This document shows, piece after piece, positions 49,471 through 57,750 of a stretch of DNA of 64,000 nt. Position 1 is the first letter of the stretch. Every line of letters begins with the position of its first letter. This DNA comes from Luteimonas sp. RC10 (lineage in GTDB: Bacteria > Pseudomonadota > Gammaproteobacteria > Xanthomonadales > Xanthomonadaceae), in NCBI RefSeq assembly GCF_014192745.1, contig NZ_JACHYJ010000011.1, forward strand, positions 1 to 64,000, read 5' to 3'. The notes under the pieces are model-generated. The model ran no database searches. It was given only the letters and a program-made list of their open reading frames with translations, and was not told the origin of the DNA. The translations under genes and the position numbers were made by a program.

Positions 49471-51744
49471 TCAGTTGCGCGGCTGCAGCGGCTGCAACGC
49501 GCGGAAGCGGCGGCCGTACTCGTCGGTCAGCTCCCGCGCTTCCTGCGGATTGCGCACGATCGTCGGCGTCAGCAGCACGATGACCTCGCTGCGGCTCGTG
49601 CCAGACCGCTGCTGCCCGAAGAGTCCTCCGATGACAGGAATACGACTCAGGCCCGGCAGTCCGGTCGAAGATTTACCAACCTCGTCTCGAATCAGCCCGG
49701 CAAGCATGACGGTGTCACCGGCCTGCACAGCGGCTTCGGTCTTCAGTCGTCGTGTATCGATGCGCACATTGCCCTGTGCATCCGCGGTGCTTTGCGGCCC
49801 GGGCGAACTGACTTCTTGCACGATATCGAGGAACACCATGCCATCGCGGGTCACGCGAGGGCGGACCTTCAGGATCGTGCCGGTCTCCAGGTACTGCACG
49901 TTGGTATAGCTGTTGTCGCCGAGAATCGGATTGACGCTGGTCGTGGAGATCGGAATGCTCGCACCGACGTTGAACTCCGCCATCGCGTTGTTGCGTACGA
50001 ACACCGACGGTGACTGCAGGATCTGGACATCGGTCACTTCGTCCAGCGCACTGATGACAGCGGCGGCGTCATTCTTGAACAACGTCCACGAAACATTAGG
50101 GTTGTCGCCACGGATGTCGATTGCTCCACCCAGGGTGCTCCACTTGCGTGGGAGGGCGGGATTGTCGCGCAACGAAAGGCTCGGTAGGCCAGCCAAAGAG
50201 GCTGCATTCTCGATGTACCAATTGACTCCGTAGCGCAGATCACCGCTCAGCGTCACCTCCACCACCTGCGCCTCGATATGCACCTGCGCCGGCATCACGT
50301 CGAGCCGTTCGACGACATCGCGGATCGATCGCCACGCCGCCGGCGTCGTGCGCACGAGCAGCGTGTTGGTCTCGTCGACTGCAGACACGCCGACGCGATC
50401 GCCGCCGACCTCCAGGGTCACGCTGCTGGGTCCGTCCTGACGCTCGTCGAGCTGCATCTGGCCGATGTCGCCGCCACTGCCACCGCCACCACGCATGCCG
50501 CCGCGGCCGCCGCCCATGCCTGAGTTGCTGCCCAGGCCACCGGCGCTTGAATCGAGCCCACCACGGCCGCCCGATGAGCTCCCATCCACGCCACCGCTGC
50601 GCAGCGTGTTGCCGCTCAGGCCCGGCATCAACGAGGCGCTGTCCTGACCGCTGCTGCCACCACTGCCGCCGAAGACTTCCGACAGTCGCTGCGCGAGCTC
50701 GCGCGCCTTGATGAATTTCAGTTCGAGCGAGAACAACCGCGGCTCCTGGCCGGCGTTGTCGATGCGCTCGAGCCACTGCTGGATCTCGCCCAGGTAATCG
50801 GCCTGCGGCGTGATCACCAGCACTGCGTTCGCACCTTCAAGGGGCATGAAGCGGAACATGCCTGCGACCGGCGATTCGCTGTCCTGGCCGAACACCTTCT
50901 CTAGATCGGCGACTACCTGCGTGGCCTTGCCCGACTGCAGCGGGAACACGCCGACCGACATGCCCGACAGCCAATCGACGTCGAAGATCTCGATCGTGCG
51001 CAGGTAGTTGTCGAGTTCGGAGCGGCTGCCCGAGATCGTGATGACATTGCGTGCGTTGTCGGCGCCGACGATCGCGTTCGGGCGCGCGTAAGGCTCGAGC
51101 ACCTTTTCCATCTCGGTCGCGGAGATGTAGCGCAGCGGCACCGTGCGCACTTCGAAGCCGCGCGCGGCCCCGGTGCCGCCGGTGCGCGGCGCGACCGTGC
51201 CGGTGGCGAGCGCGGTGTCGGCCGGCACGATGTTGTAGCGGCCGTCGCTGTAGATCATCCGGGCGTTGTTCCAGCCCAGCACCATTTCCAGCAGGCTCAG
51301 CGCCTGCGCCGCGCTCACCGGCTTGGGCGTGGCCAACGTGACCGTGCCTTGCACTTCCGGCGCGATGACGTAGTTCTGGCCGAGCATGTCGCCGAGGATC
51401 GCCTTGGCGACCGCATGCACCGATTCGCCCTCGAAATTGAACGACGCCTGCCCGGTGGTGCCACTGCCGAGCGTCGGCGGCGGCGCGGCCGCAGCGCCGC
51501 GATTGATCACCGTGCCGCTGCCGCGACGGATCTGCGGACGCGGGCGGTCGTCATCGTCGACCAGCGACTGCACGCGTGGCCCGTCGGCGACGCCCGTGGC
51601 ATCGGCCTCCACCCCTTGGCGCAGATCGGCATCGCGCCGAACGGTCGGCGGCGGCGCCGTGGCGCAGCCGGCGAGCAGCGCGATGCAGATGCCGATCGCG
51701 AGCGTCCTGGACGGAAGGGCGGGAGTCATCGAAAGAGGCTTCAT
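49471..51744 (-). CDS. gspD: Type II secretion secretin GspD (XpsD)
   Basis: Outer-membrane channel of the type II system. The 757 residues start with a lipoprotein signal (lipobox LAGC near 23), so it probably reaches the outer membrane as a lipoprotein. N0-N3 domains (about 95-520) include QNYVIAPEVQGTVTL. Within N3 is a long Gly/Ser-rich loop (about 370-440, SSGGRGGLDSSAGGLGSNSG). The secretin domain holds VPVIGGLFG and the terminal EVIVLLTPTIV. ATG 51744 was chosen; the second Met at 51729 is also possible. It is the last gsp gene of the cluster, as in Xanthomonas xps. Confidence 0.95.
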   Translation of the reverse strand: MKPLSMTPALPSRTLAIGICIALLAGCATAPPPTVRRDADLRQGVEADATGVADGPRVQSLVDDDDRPRPQIRRGSGTVINRGAAAAPPPTLGSGTTGQASFNFEGESVHAVAKAILGDMLGQNYVIAPEVQGTVTLATPKPVSAAQALSLLEMVLGWNNARMIYSDGRYNIVPADTALATGTVAPRTGGTGAARGFEVRTVPLRYISATEMEKVLEPYARPNAIVGADNARNVITISGSRSELDNYLRTIEIFDVDWLSGMSVGVFPLQSGKATQVVADLEKVFGQDSESPVAGMFRFMPLEGANAVLVITPQADYLGEIQQWLERIDNAGQEPRLFSLELKFIKARELAQRLSEVFGGSGGSSGQDSASLMPGLSGNTLRSGGVDGSSSGGRGGLDSSAGGLGSNSGMGGGRGGMRGGGGSGGDIGQMQLDERQDGPSSVTLEVGGDRVGVSAVDETNTLLVRTTPAAWRSIRDVVERLDVMPAQVHIEAQVVEVTLSGDLRYGVNWYIENAASLAGLPSLSLRDNPALPRKWSTLGGAIDIRGDNPNVSWTLFKNDAAAVISALDEVTDVQILQSPSVFVRNNAMAEFNVGASIPISTTSVNPILGDNSYTNVQYLETGTILKVRPRVTRDGMVFLDIVQEVSSPGPQSTADAQGNVRIDTRRLKTEAAVQAGDTVMLAGLIRDEVGKSSTGLPGLSRIPVIGGLFGQQRSGTSRSEVIVLLTPTIVRNPQEARELTDEYGRRFRALQPLQPRN

Positions 51745-51754
51745 CGACTGGAGT

Positions 51755-52609
51755 CTACGGATCCTGGACGGGGGTGGGCGACGGCTGCGGCGCGGGCGAC
51801 GGCCGAGCTGGCTGCTGTTGCTGTTGTTGCTGTTCCTGGCGCAGGCGCGCGCGCCGCTCCTCGATCCGGCGACGGATCGCCTCGACCTGCGCCTCCGCCG
51901 TCGCGGCGACGTCGTTGCCGGCCGTCTGCGCACCGCCTGATGGTGCGCGGTTGCGCGCAGCGTTCCGGGCCTGGGCGCGCCCGGCATCGCCGGCCTGCGG
52001 AATGTCGGGCGGCGGCGGATCGGTCGCGGGCGGCGGCCGGCGCAGCGGCATCTGCACAGCGCGGTCCTGCGCGACCGGCGTCGTCATCGGGGTCGGCGGC
52101 TGGCCGCCGGTGCCGTCGAACACGCGCAGTTCCAGCGTGCGCGGACCCTCGGGGCCGTTGAACACGACGCTGCGCGCGTCCACGCTGCCAAGCACCCAGC
52201 CGGGCGTGGTCGGCGGCGCCTCGCCGATGCGCAGGCGGATCGACTCGCCGCCCCCGCTGGGCTGCAGGATCGCCATCGCGAAATCGGGCGTCAGCAGCAC
52301 GCTGGTCAACACGAAGTCGAAGCCCGGCGCGGCCTCGCCGCCTTCGTCCTGCGGGTCGATGAAGAAGGGATGCGGTTTGCGATCGGCCGAGAACAGCGGC
52401 CGCGCCGCGATCTCCCCGTACTGCGACAGCGGTGGCTGGGGCGCGACATCCGGCATCGCCGGCGCGGTCACCGCCGACGGGTCGCCCTCGTCCTCGCGCT
52501 GGCCGATGCGCCCGCCCAGCCCGGCCAAGGTCAGCACCAGGAACAGCAGCGCCCACGCCGCGACGGCGCCGATCAGCCAGGTCCGGGGATTGAGCCGATC
52601 AACCCGCAT
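51755..52609 (-). CDS. gspC: Type II secretion protein GspC/XpsN
   Basis: Inner-membrane protein that links the platform to the secretin. The 284 residues have one membrane helix (about 9-32, TWLIGAVAAWALLFLVLTLAG), a homology-region domain (PLFSADRKPHP, VLTSVLLTPDFAMAILQ, VVFNGPEGPRTLELRV) and a Pro/Ala/Gln-rich tail with eight consecutive Gln (near 260-268). Position between gspM and gspD corresponds to xpsN. It overlaps gspM by 11 bases and ends 10 bases before gspD. Confidence 0.85.
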   Translation of the reverse strand: MRVDRLNPRTWLIGAVAAWALLFLVLTLAGLGGRIGQREDEGDPSAVTAPAMPDVAPQPPLSQYGEIAARPLFSADRKPHPFFIDPQDEGGEAAPGFDFVLTSVLLTPDFAMAILQPSGGGESIRLRIGEAPPTTPGWVLGSVDARSVVFNGPEGPRTLELRVFDGTGGQPPTPMTTPVAQDRAVQMPLRRPPPATDPPPPDIPQAGDAGRAQARNAARNRAPSGGAQTAGNDVAATAEAQVEAIRRRIEERRARLRQEQQQQQQQPARPSPAPQPSPTPVQDP

Positions 52610-53246
52610 CGGTCGCCGCCTCCGCGCTGGGCGCCGCCGCAGGTGCGGATGGACCCGGCAACACATAGCCCGACAGATCGAAGCTCACGTCGACGCCGCC
52701 GCTGGCGGCGCCCGCGGCCAGCGTGTGCCGCTGGCTGAGAATGTTGAGGTTGTCGACGAACAGCCGGGGCGTGCCCGCTTCGAGCGAATGCAGCACCGCG
52801 GCAAGCTCCGGCATGCCGCAGCGCAGCCGCACCTGCACGGTCGCACGCGGGTAGCGGTCGTTGCGGCCGCCAGCCAACGGCGAACGGTTGCTGATCGCGC
52901 AACTGCGGTTGCCGGGACTGGCTTCGAGCACCGCATTCTCGAGCCGCTGCACCAGGGCCGCCGTCGCCAGCTCCACGCTCGACTGCGGCATGAAGCCGGG
53001 CGCCGCGGCCATCGCCTCGCGCGCGCGCTCGAGTTCGGCGCGGACCTGCGGCGCCTGCTCGAGTTCGCGGCGGATGCGCAGTTCGCGCTCCTGCAGCGCG
53101 TCGATGCGCGCGCCCAGGTCCTGCATCGGCTGCGTCCACCAAGGGTGCAGCAGCACCAGGTAAGCGAGCAGCAGCGCGCCCAGCAGCAGACCCAGCGCCA
53201 GCCAGCGGTCGCGCGCGGGCACCGGACTATCGGGCATCGTCGGCAC
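52599..53246 (-). CDS. gspM: Type II secretion protein GspM (XpsM)
   Basis: Bitopic assembly protein of 215 residues: a membrane helix (about 16-37, ALGLLLGALLLAYLVLLH), a coiled coil (LQERELRIRRELEQAPQVRAELERA region) and a ferredoxin-like domain with VRLRCGMPELAAVLHSLE. The GTG at 53246 is preferred because GGAGG lies 6 bases upstream; an ATG three codons later is the alternative. It overlaps gspL by 20 bases. Confidence 0.88.
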   Translation of the reverse strand: MPTMPDSPVPARDRWLALGLLLGALLLAYLVLLHPWWTQPMQDLGARIDALQERELRIRRELEQAPQVRAELERAREAMAAAPGFMPQSSVELATAALVQRLENAVLEASPGNRSCAISNRSPLAGGRNDRYPRATVQVRLRCGMPELAAVLHSLEAGTPRLFVDNLNILSQRHTLAAGAASGGVDVSFDLSGYVLPGPSAPAAAPSAEAATDAG

Positions 53247-54408
53247 GGGCGGCCTCCTGCGGTGGCGGCGCGGTGGGCGCGGGCGGTGGTGCGAGTTCGG
53301 CGGTCAGCGTGAAGCGGTCCGAGCGCGTCCGCGGGTCGTTCTGCAACGCCCCGGCGAGCGCCGGTGAATGCCACAGCGGTGACCCCTCCAGTTGCCCGAC
53401 CAGCGCCGAGGCCTCGGTGCTCAGGCCGATCAGCAGAATCCGGTTGCCCTCGATCGCCGCCTTCTCCAGCGAGGTGCTGTCGGGCAGCCGCCGGCTCAGT
53501 TCGTCGAGGACCGCGACCGTGGTGGGCCGCGCAGCGCGCTGGGCCTGCAGAAACGCCATGCCCTCGCGCAGGTCGGCCAGTTGCTGGCGCTGCGCGGACG
53601 CAGCGCGCGCGCGGATCGCCTCGGCTTCGACCTTCTCCTGCAAGGCATCGGCCGCGGCGGCGCGGTTCTCGCGCATCTGCCACAGGCCGGCCACCGTCAG
53701 CAGCACGGCGATCGCAGCGAGCAGCCATTGCAGCCGGCGCTGAGGATCTTCGCGTCGACGTCGGCGTTCTGCGTCGATCAGGTCGACCCCGAGCGGGCGG
53801 TCGCCCTCGGCCAGGTCGATGCCGGCGAGCGTCGGCGCCAAGCTGCCGAGCGCCGCGAGCTCGGCTTCGATCGTCGCCCGCGGCACCACCACCAGTTCGA
53901 CCTCGAGTTGGCCGTCGCCTCGACGCCCCAGAAGACGATGCCCATGCCGCACGTCACCGGCGGCGAACGGCGTCTGCCGGTCGATCTCGAAGCCCAGCAC
54001 GTCGTGCAGGCGATCGGCGGCGGCTTCGGGCAACAGCATGCGTCTGCGCAATCCTGCCTGGGCCGGCAGCAGCAGCCAGCGCGGCGTTCCGGCCAGGCGA
54101 TCGCCCAGCAATGTCGCCAGCGGATCGCCAGCGCGCCCTGCCAGTTCGGCAAGCGGCACCTGCGCCAGCTCACGCGTGTCGCGCGCTTCATGCAGGACCA
54201 GTCGCAGGCTCTCGCCCTGCGGCTGCAGCAGGAGGCGGCGGCCGGACAGTCCGAACAGTTCGCGCACGCGCGGCGGCAACCAGGCCGCGAGCGCGGTGCG
54301 CCACCACGCCAAGGCGCTGCGGACGCGGGCCCAGGTTCGCCCGTCCGGGCGCCAGCCGCGGCGCGGCAGCGCGGACGCGCCCGGTGATGCGGGTGTTGCG
54401 GACATCAT
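53227..54408 (-). CDS. gspL: Type II secretion protein GspL (XpsL)
   Basis: Bitopic protein that recruits the ATPase GspE. The 393 residues comprise a cytosolic actin-like part (about 55-220; ARDTRELAQVPLAELAG, LLLPAQAGLRRRMLLPE), a membrane helix (near 235-253, LLAAIAVLLTVAGLWQM), a coiled coil and a PilN-type periplasmic domain (LLIGLSTEASALVGQLE). The ATG at 54408 overlaps the gspK stop as ATGATG; an open frame 8 codons longer exists. Confidence 0.9.
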   Translation of the reverse strand: MMSATPASPGASALPRRGWRPDGRTWARVRSALAWWRTALAAWLPPRVRELFGLSGRRLLLQPQGESLRLVLHEARDTRELAQVPLAELAGRAGDPLATLLGDRLAGTPRWLLLPAQAGLRRRMLLPEAAADRLHDVLGFEIDRQTPFAAGDVRHGHRLLGRRGDGQLEVELVVVPRATIEAELAALGSLAPTLAGIDLAEGDRPLGVDLIDAERRRRREDPQRRLQWLLAAIAVLLTVAGLWQMRENRAAAADALQEKVEAEAIRARAASAQRQQLADLREGMAFLQAQRAARPTTVAVLDELSRRLPDSTSLEKAAIEGNRILLIGLSTEASALVGQLEGSPLWHSPALAGALQNDPRTRSDRFTLTAELAPPPAPTAPPPQEAARADDAR

Positions 54409-55256
54409 CGCGGTGAAGCTCCCTCCTCCCAACGCAGCACGCTGTATGCCGTGCCCGGTACGGCGCCAGCGCCGGTCCTGACCACTGCCCGCAACCGCGC
54501 GCTCCGCCCCCCTTCGAGCCGCGCACGGCTGTCGATACTATACGTGCCGCTGCCGCCGCCCAGCACCGCCTCGGCAAGCAGTGCACCGGTGGCCGCGCGC
54601 GCGGCCAGAATCGGATCGGCATCGACGCCCATCGCCTGCAGCACCACCGCATCGGCGAATTGCGGATCGGGCGACGGCAGACGGCCGTAGATGGTCAGGT
54701 GCGGCGCCACCGCCTCGAACAGCGCCGGCGTCATCCCGAGCACCTGCTGGACCTCGGCCACGGTCTCGAACGGCGCGTTCTTGGCGCCATAGGCGCGTCC
54801 CTGCGCCGCGTACTCGGCGCGTTCGGCGCCGCCCACCGGCTGCACCAGGTCGTCCTCGTCGCGCCAGTCGACGATCGCCCCAGCCACCTGGGCTGCCACG
54901 TCAGGGTCGGCGCCCACCGCGTGCAGCAGCGCAGTCAGCAAGTCGCTGCCGGCCACGTTGAGATCGACCTTGCCGGTCTCGTCGACGATCCGGATCTCCA
55001 CCGCCATGTCGTGGAACTGCCAGGCGTAGGGTCGCCCGTCGGGCTGCCAGCGCAGCGCCGGGTCCGGCAACGCGAGCCGCATCAGCGCGTATTCGAGCCC
55101 GGCACGCGCGGCGGCATCGCCCACGGTGCCGCGTGCCAGCACGCGCCCCTGCTGGTTCTCGATGCGTGCGGTGAGTGCGAAGGCGCCGACCAGCGCCGAC
55201 AGCAGCACGATCAGCCACAGCACCAACAGCAGCGCCGCGCCCCGGCTTCGGCTCAT
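54405..55256 (-). CDS. gspK: Type II secretion minor pseudopilin GspK (XpsK)
   Basis: Large tip pseudopilin of 283 residues. The prepilin site is RG-AALLLVLWLIVLLS (cleavage after Gly 6); as is usual for GspK, Glu at +5 is missing. A helix-hairpin-helix/calcium-type domain follows (VDLNVAGSDLLTALLHAVG, IVDWRDEDD, GRAYGAKNAPFETVAEV). Overlaps gspJ and gspL by 4 bases each. Confidence 0.93.
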   Translation of the reverse strand: MSRSRGAALLLVLWLIVLLSALVGAFALTARIENQQGRVLARGTVGDAAARAGLEYALMRLALPDPALRWQPDGRPYAWQFHDMAVEIRIVDETGKVDLNVAGSDLLTALLHAVGADPDVAAQVAGAIVDWRDEDDLVQPVGGAERAEYAAQGRAYGAKNAPFETVAEVQQVLGMTPALFEAVAPHLTIYGRLPSPDPQFADAVVLQAMGVDADPILAARAATGALLAEAVLGGGSGTYSIDSRARLEGGRSARLRAVVRTGAGAVPGTAYSVLRWEEGASPR

Positions 55257-55891
55257 GGCAAGGCTTCCTGTGCAGGTTGCCCGCTGCCCTGCGGCAAAGT
55301 GACGACCAGCAGCGGCCAGGCGCCATCGCGTTCGGTCTCGATTGCGATCTCGACCTGCAACGGCAGGGTCGCCGGCCCCCAGCGCTCGCCCCATTCGCCA
55401 AGCGCACCGGTCGCATCGAACCCGCGATAGCGCAGGCGCAGTGCGGTCAGGTCGTCGATCAACGGTTCGGGCGGGCGCGGCGCGGCCTCTTCGATCGTGC
55501 GTCCACCCAGCACCATCGCGAACGCCGCGGTCAGGCGCTGCGGCTTGCCGTCGTCATCGACCGCGAGGTCATGCAGATGCGGCCCGCCCTGCCCCAGGTA
55601 GTCCGGCAGGTCGGCGACGAAGCGCAGCCGCTGCGACTCGCCGACAAAGCGCACAGGCTCGCCGGTGGTCTCGTCGACCTCGAAGCCGATCGGCAACGCC
55701 GACGCGATCCGGCGGCGCAGGAAGCCTTCGACTGCGCGCATGCGCTCGCTGCGCTGTGCCAGCGTCTCGCCGCGTTCGACGGTCGCGGTGGCCGCGCGCA
55801 GCGTGGTCAGCGCGAGCGCGAGGCCGGCGGCCAGCAACGCGGTCGCCACCAGCACTTCGATCAGCGTGAAGCCGCGAACCGGACGGCTCAT
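55253..55891 (-). CDS. gspJ: Type II secretion minor pseudopilin GspJ (XpsJ)
   Basis: 212 residues with the prepilin motif RG-FTLIEVLVATALLAAG (cleavage after Gly 7, Glu at +5), a long N-terminal helix and a globular domain with RSERMRAVEGFLRRRI and LRLRYRGFDATG. It forms the tip complex with GspI and GspK. It overlaps both neighbours by 4 bases. Confidence 0.93.
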   Translation of the reverse strand: MSRPVRGFTLIEVLVATALLAAGLALALTTLRAATATVERGETLAQRSERMRAVEGFLRRRIASALPIGFEVDETTGEPVRFVGESQRLRFVADLPDYLGQGGPHLHDLAVDDDGKPQRLTAAFAMVLGGRTIEEAAPRPPEPLIDDLTALRLRYRGFDATGALGEWGERWGPATLPLQVEIAIETERDGAWPLLVVTLPQGSGQPAQEALP

Positions 55892-56328
55892 GGCACCCCC
55901 GTGCCGGCCGGGTCGGACGTATGCAGCCGCAGTGTACGTACCTGCAAGCGCTCGCGCGGGCCGGCCTCGCCCCAGTCCATCGCCAGCGTCAGTTCGTACA
56001 CCTGCGGGCCGCCCTGCGCGAGCGGCGCGGCGGGCGGCAGGTCAGGATCGACGTACGGCGCGATTGCGAGCGTCCAGCGGTAGCGGCCGTCCTCGAAGTC
56101 GCCATTGGTCTGGCCCGGCACGACCGGGAACGACAGGCCGACGCCGTCGAGCAGCGAACGTGCATGCAATGCAGCGCGCCCGGCATCGGCCGCCCAGCGA
56201 ACCTGCCGGGTGCCGTTGGACAACGTGCCCAGCAACAGCATCAGGCCCAACCCCAGCACCGCGAAGGCCACGATGACCTCGATCAGCGTGTAGCCGGCCT
56301 GGCCGCGTCCTGCGCCCGGGCGATTCAT
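55888..56328 (-). CDS. gspI: Type II secretion minor pseudopilin GspI (XpsI)
   Basis: 146 residues with prepilin motif AG-YTLIEVIVAFAVLGLG (cleavage after Gly 12, Glu at +5) and the ARSLLDGVG segment after the helix. The rest is a small alpha/beta domain with no disulfide. Overlaps gspH and gspJ by 4 bases. Confidence 0.92.
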   Translation of the reverse strand: MNRPGAGRGQAGYTLIEVIVAFAVLGLGLMLLLGTLSNGTRQVRWAADAGRAALHARSLLDGVGLSFPVVPGQTNGDFEDGRYRWTLAIAPYVDPDLPPAAPLAQGGPQVYELTLAMDWGEAGPRERLQVRTLRLHTSDPAGTGVP

Positions 56329-56828
56329 TGCTCGCCTCGGCCCAGCCGGACTTCGCCGGTCAGCCAGGCGACATCGACCTGCCAGGCCGCGCCGCGCAGC
56401 ATCACCCGGATGCGGCCGCCAGTGGCCGCACCGTCGGCGAAGAACACGATCGCGCCCTCGCTGTTCGAGGTCTGCAATTCGCGTGCGCCGGTGAATTCGA
56501 CATCGAGCCTGGCCGGGATCTCGCCATGCCGGCCGTTGGGCGCCCGCCAGGTGCGCGCCTGGGGATCGAGCACGAAGCGCTGCGGCTCACCGGTCGCGAT
56601 CGCCTGGGCCCGCGTGTAGCGCAACTGCGCGGCCAGCTCCTTGGCGGTCGACTGTAGCGCGATGCGATCGAAGCCGCCGCTCATCGCGGCCGCGGCGAGC
56701 ACGCCGGTCACCGCGATCAGACCGACGACCAGCAGGACCTCCAGCAGCGAAAAGCCGCGCTGGCATCCCGGCGCCGCGCGGCCAGGCGGCGGCTGCGGCG
56801 CTGGCGGTCGCGGCCGCCGCAGGATCAT
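56325..56828 (-). CDS. gspH: Type II secretion minor pseudopilin GspH (XpsH)
   Basis: 167 residues. A long Pro/Arg-rich leader (25 residues) precedes RG-FSLLEVLLVVGLIAVTG (cleavage after Gly 25). The globular part has AAQLRYTRAQAIATGEPQ and RTWRAPNGRHG, characteristic of GspH. The ATG at 56828 overlaps the gspG stop by 4 bases. Confidence 0.9.
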   Translation of the reverse strand: MILRRPRPPAPQPPPGRAAPGCQRGFSLLEVLLVVGLIAVTGVLAAAAMSGGFDRIALQSTAKELAAQLRYTRAQAIATGEPQRFVLDPQARTWRAPNGRHGEIPARLDVEFTGARELQTSNSEGAIVFFADGAATGGRIRVMLRGAAWQVDVAWLTGEVRLGRGEQ

Positions 56829-57259
56829 TCGTAGCGGATATCGGCGTTGACGCTGTCGCCGCCAGGCTTGCGATCGGCGCCGAAGCTGACGATCTCGAAG
56901 GGCTGGCCATCGCCCGGCGCGCGGAATTCGTAGGGCGTGTTCCAAGGGTCGCGCAGTTCGCCTTCCTTCGCGTAAGGCCCGAGCCAGCCACTGGCATCGC
57001 CGGGTTGGACGACCAGGTCGTTCAGGGCGTTGGGCAAGCGGCCGGTGTCCATCTCGAACTGATGGACCTTTTCGGCCAGGGTCTGCACCTGGGCCTTGGC
57101 CAGGTTGACCCGGGCGCGGTCGCCGCCGCCCAGGATGCGGCTCGCGGCGAACGCGACGATGCCGCCGATCAGCACGACGACCAGGATGATCTCGATCAGG
57201 CTGAAACCGCCCTGTGCCGTCTTGCGGACCCCGCGACGCGATCGGAGGGAGTGGTGCAT
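56825..57259 (-). CDS. gspG: Type II secretion major pseudopilin GspG (XpsG)
   Basis: Main subunit of the pseudopilus, 144 residues. Motif GG-FSLIEIILVVVLIGG (cleavage after Gly 18, Glu at +5), then AKAQVQTLAEKVHQFEMDTG, GRLPNALNDLV, and the calcium-site region DPWNTPYEFRAPG and SFGADRKPGGDSVNADI. It is the first gene of the G-to-D run, divergent from the iron-type operon, with a TACAAT box 32 bases upstream. In Xanthomonas gspF precedes it directly; here it is separated by 2.4 kb on the other strand. Confidence 0.95.
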   Translation of the reverse strand: MHHSLRSRRGVRKTAQGGFSLIEIILVVVLIGGIVAFAASRILGGGDRARVNLAKAQVQTLAEKVHQFEMDTGRLPNALNDLVVQPGDASGWLGPYAKEGELRDPWNTPYEFRAPGDGQPFEIVSFGADRKPGGDSVNADIRYE

Positions 57260-57291
57260 GGGACGCTGCCTCGTCTTGGGATCGAGTCCGG

Positions 57292-57297
57292 ATTGTA
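57292..57297 (-). promoter_or_regulatory. Candidate -10 box for the gspG-D run
   Basis: TACAAT on the - strand, 32 bases before the gspG ATG; no clear -35 hexamer. A promoter here is required if the insertion at 57427-59620 cut the gspG-D genes from the gspE-F transcript. Confidence 0.4.
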
Positions 57298-57370
57298 TGC
57301 CGCACGGACGACCGACCGGGAAGCCCGGCTCGGGCACGCTCGACGGCTGAGGCCCGGCCGCCCCATCTAG

Positions 57371-57398
57371 TTGTAAATGATTCGCATTTGATATCATC
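57371..57398 (+). promoter_or_regulatory. Fur box and promoter of the DUF3649-PepSY-DUF3325 operon
   Basis: AAATGATTCGCATTTGATAT (57375-57394) contains the near-palindrome AAATG-N5-CATTT and matches the repeated NAT pattern of Fur sites. TTGTAA (57371-57376), a 16-base spacer and TATCAT (57393-57398) could be the promoter, with the Fur box inside the spacer. It is 29 bases before the first ATG. The AT-rich sequence stands out from its GC-rich surroundings. Confidence 0.7.
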
Positions 57399-57426
57399 GC
57401 CGCTGCCGCCCTGTCCGACGCCCGCA

Positions 57427-57750
57427 ATGCCCACCCCCGCTCCCCTGACCGCCCGCGCCCAGCGCGACCGGACGCCGATCGCCGTCCGCCTGGATGTGCT
57501 GTGCCGCATTCTGGTTGCGGTGCCCGGCAACTATGCAGCCACGGCCTTAACCGTCGTAGCGATCGCGCGATTGTTGCCCGGCGGTGCGCTGTCGGCGGCG
57601 GTGACCGCCACGCTGCTGTCGTTCGCATTGTTCGCGGCCGGTGTGATGGCCACATTCGCTGCGCGCGACGGCCTGCGCGCCGGCCTGTGGCTGGCCGGCA
57701 TTGCGGCCGTGGCGGGCGCGGTCGTCGCGCTGACCGGAGCGCCGGCATGA
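57427..57750 (+). CDS. DUF3649 family small membrane protein
   Basis: 107 residues: a short charged start, then three hydrophobic segments (about 30-50, 57-75, 85-105) with VAVPGNYAATALTVVAIARLLP typical of DUF3649. The family is usually found with PepSY and DUF3325 proteins near siderophore receptor genes; its role is unknown. The ATG at 57427 follows the Fur-box promoter by 29 bases, and its end overlaps the PepSY gene by 4 bases. Confidence 0.85.
   Translation: MPTPAPLTARAQRDRTPIAVRLDVLCRILVAVPGNYAATALTVVAIARLLPGGALSAAVTATLLSFALFAAGVMATFAARDGLRAGLWLAGIAAVAGAVVALTGAPA

Noticed and set aside
50240..50776. Alternative open frame inside gspD with a Trp/Arg/Gly-rich translation
   Set aside because: It is a frame-shifted reading of the Gly/Ser-rich loop of the secretin.
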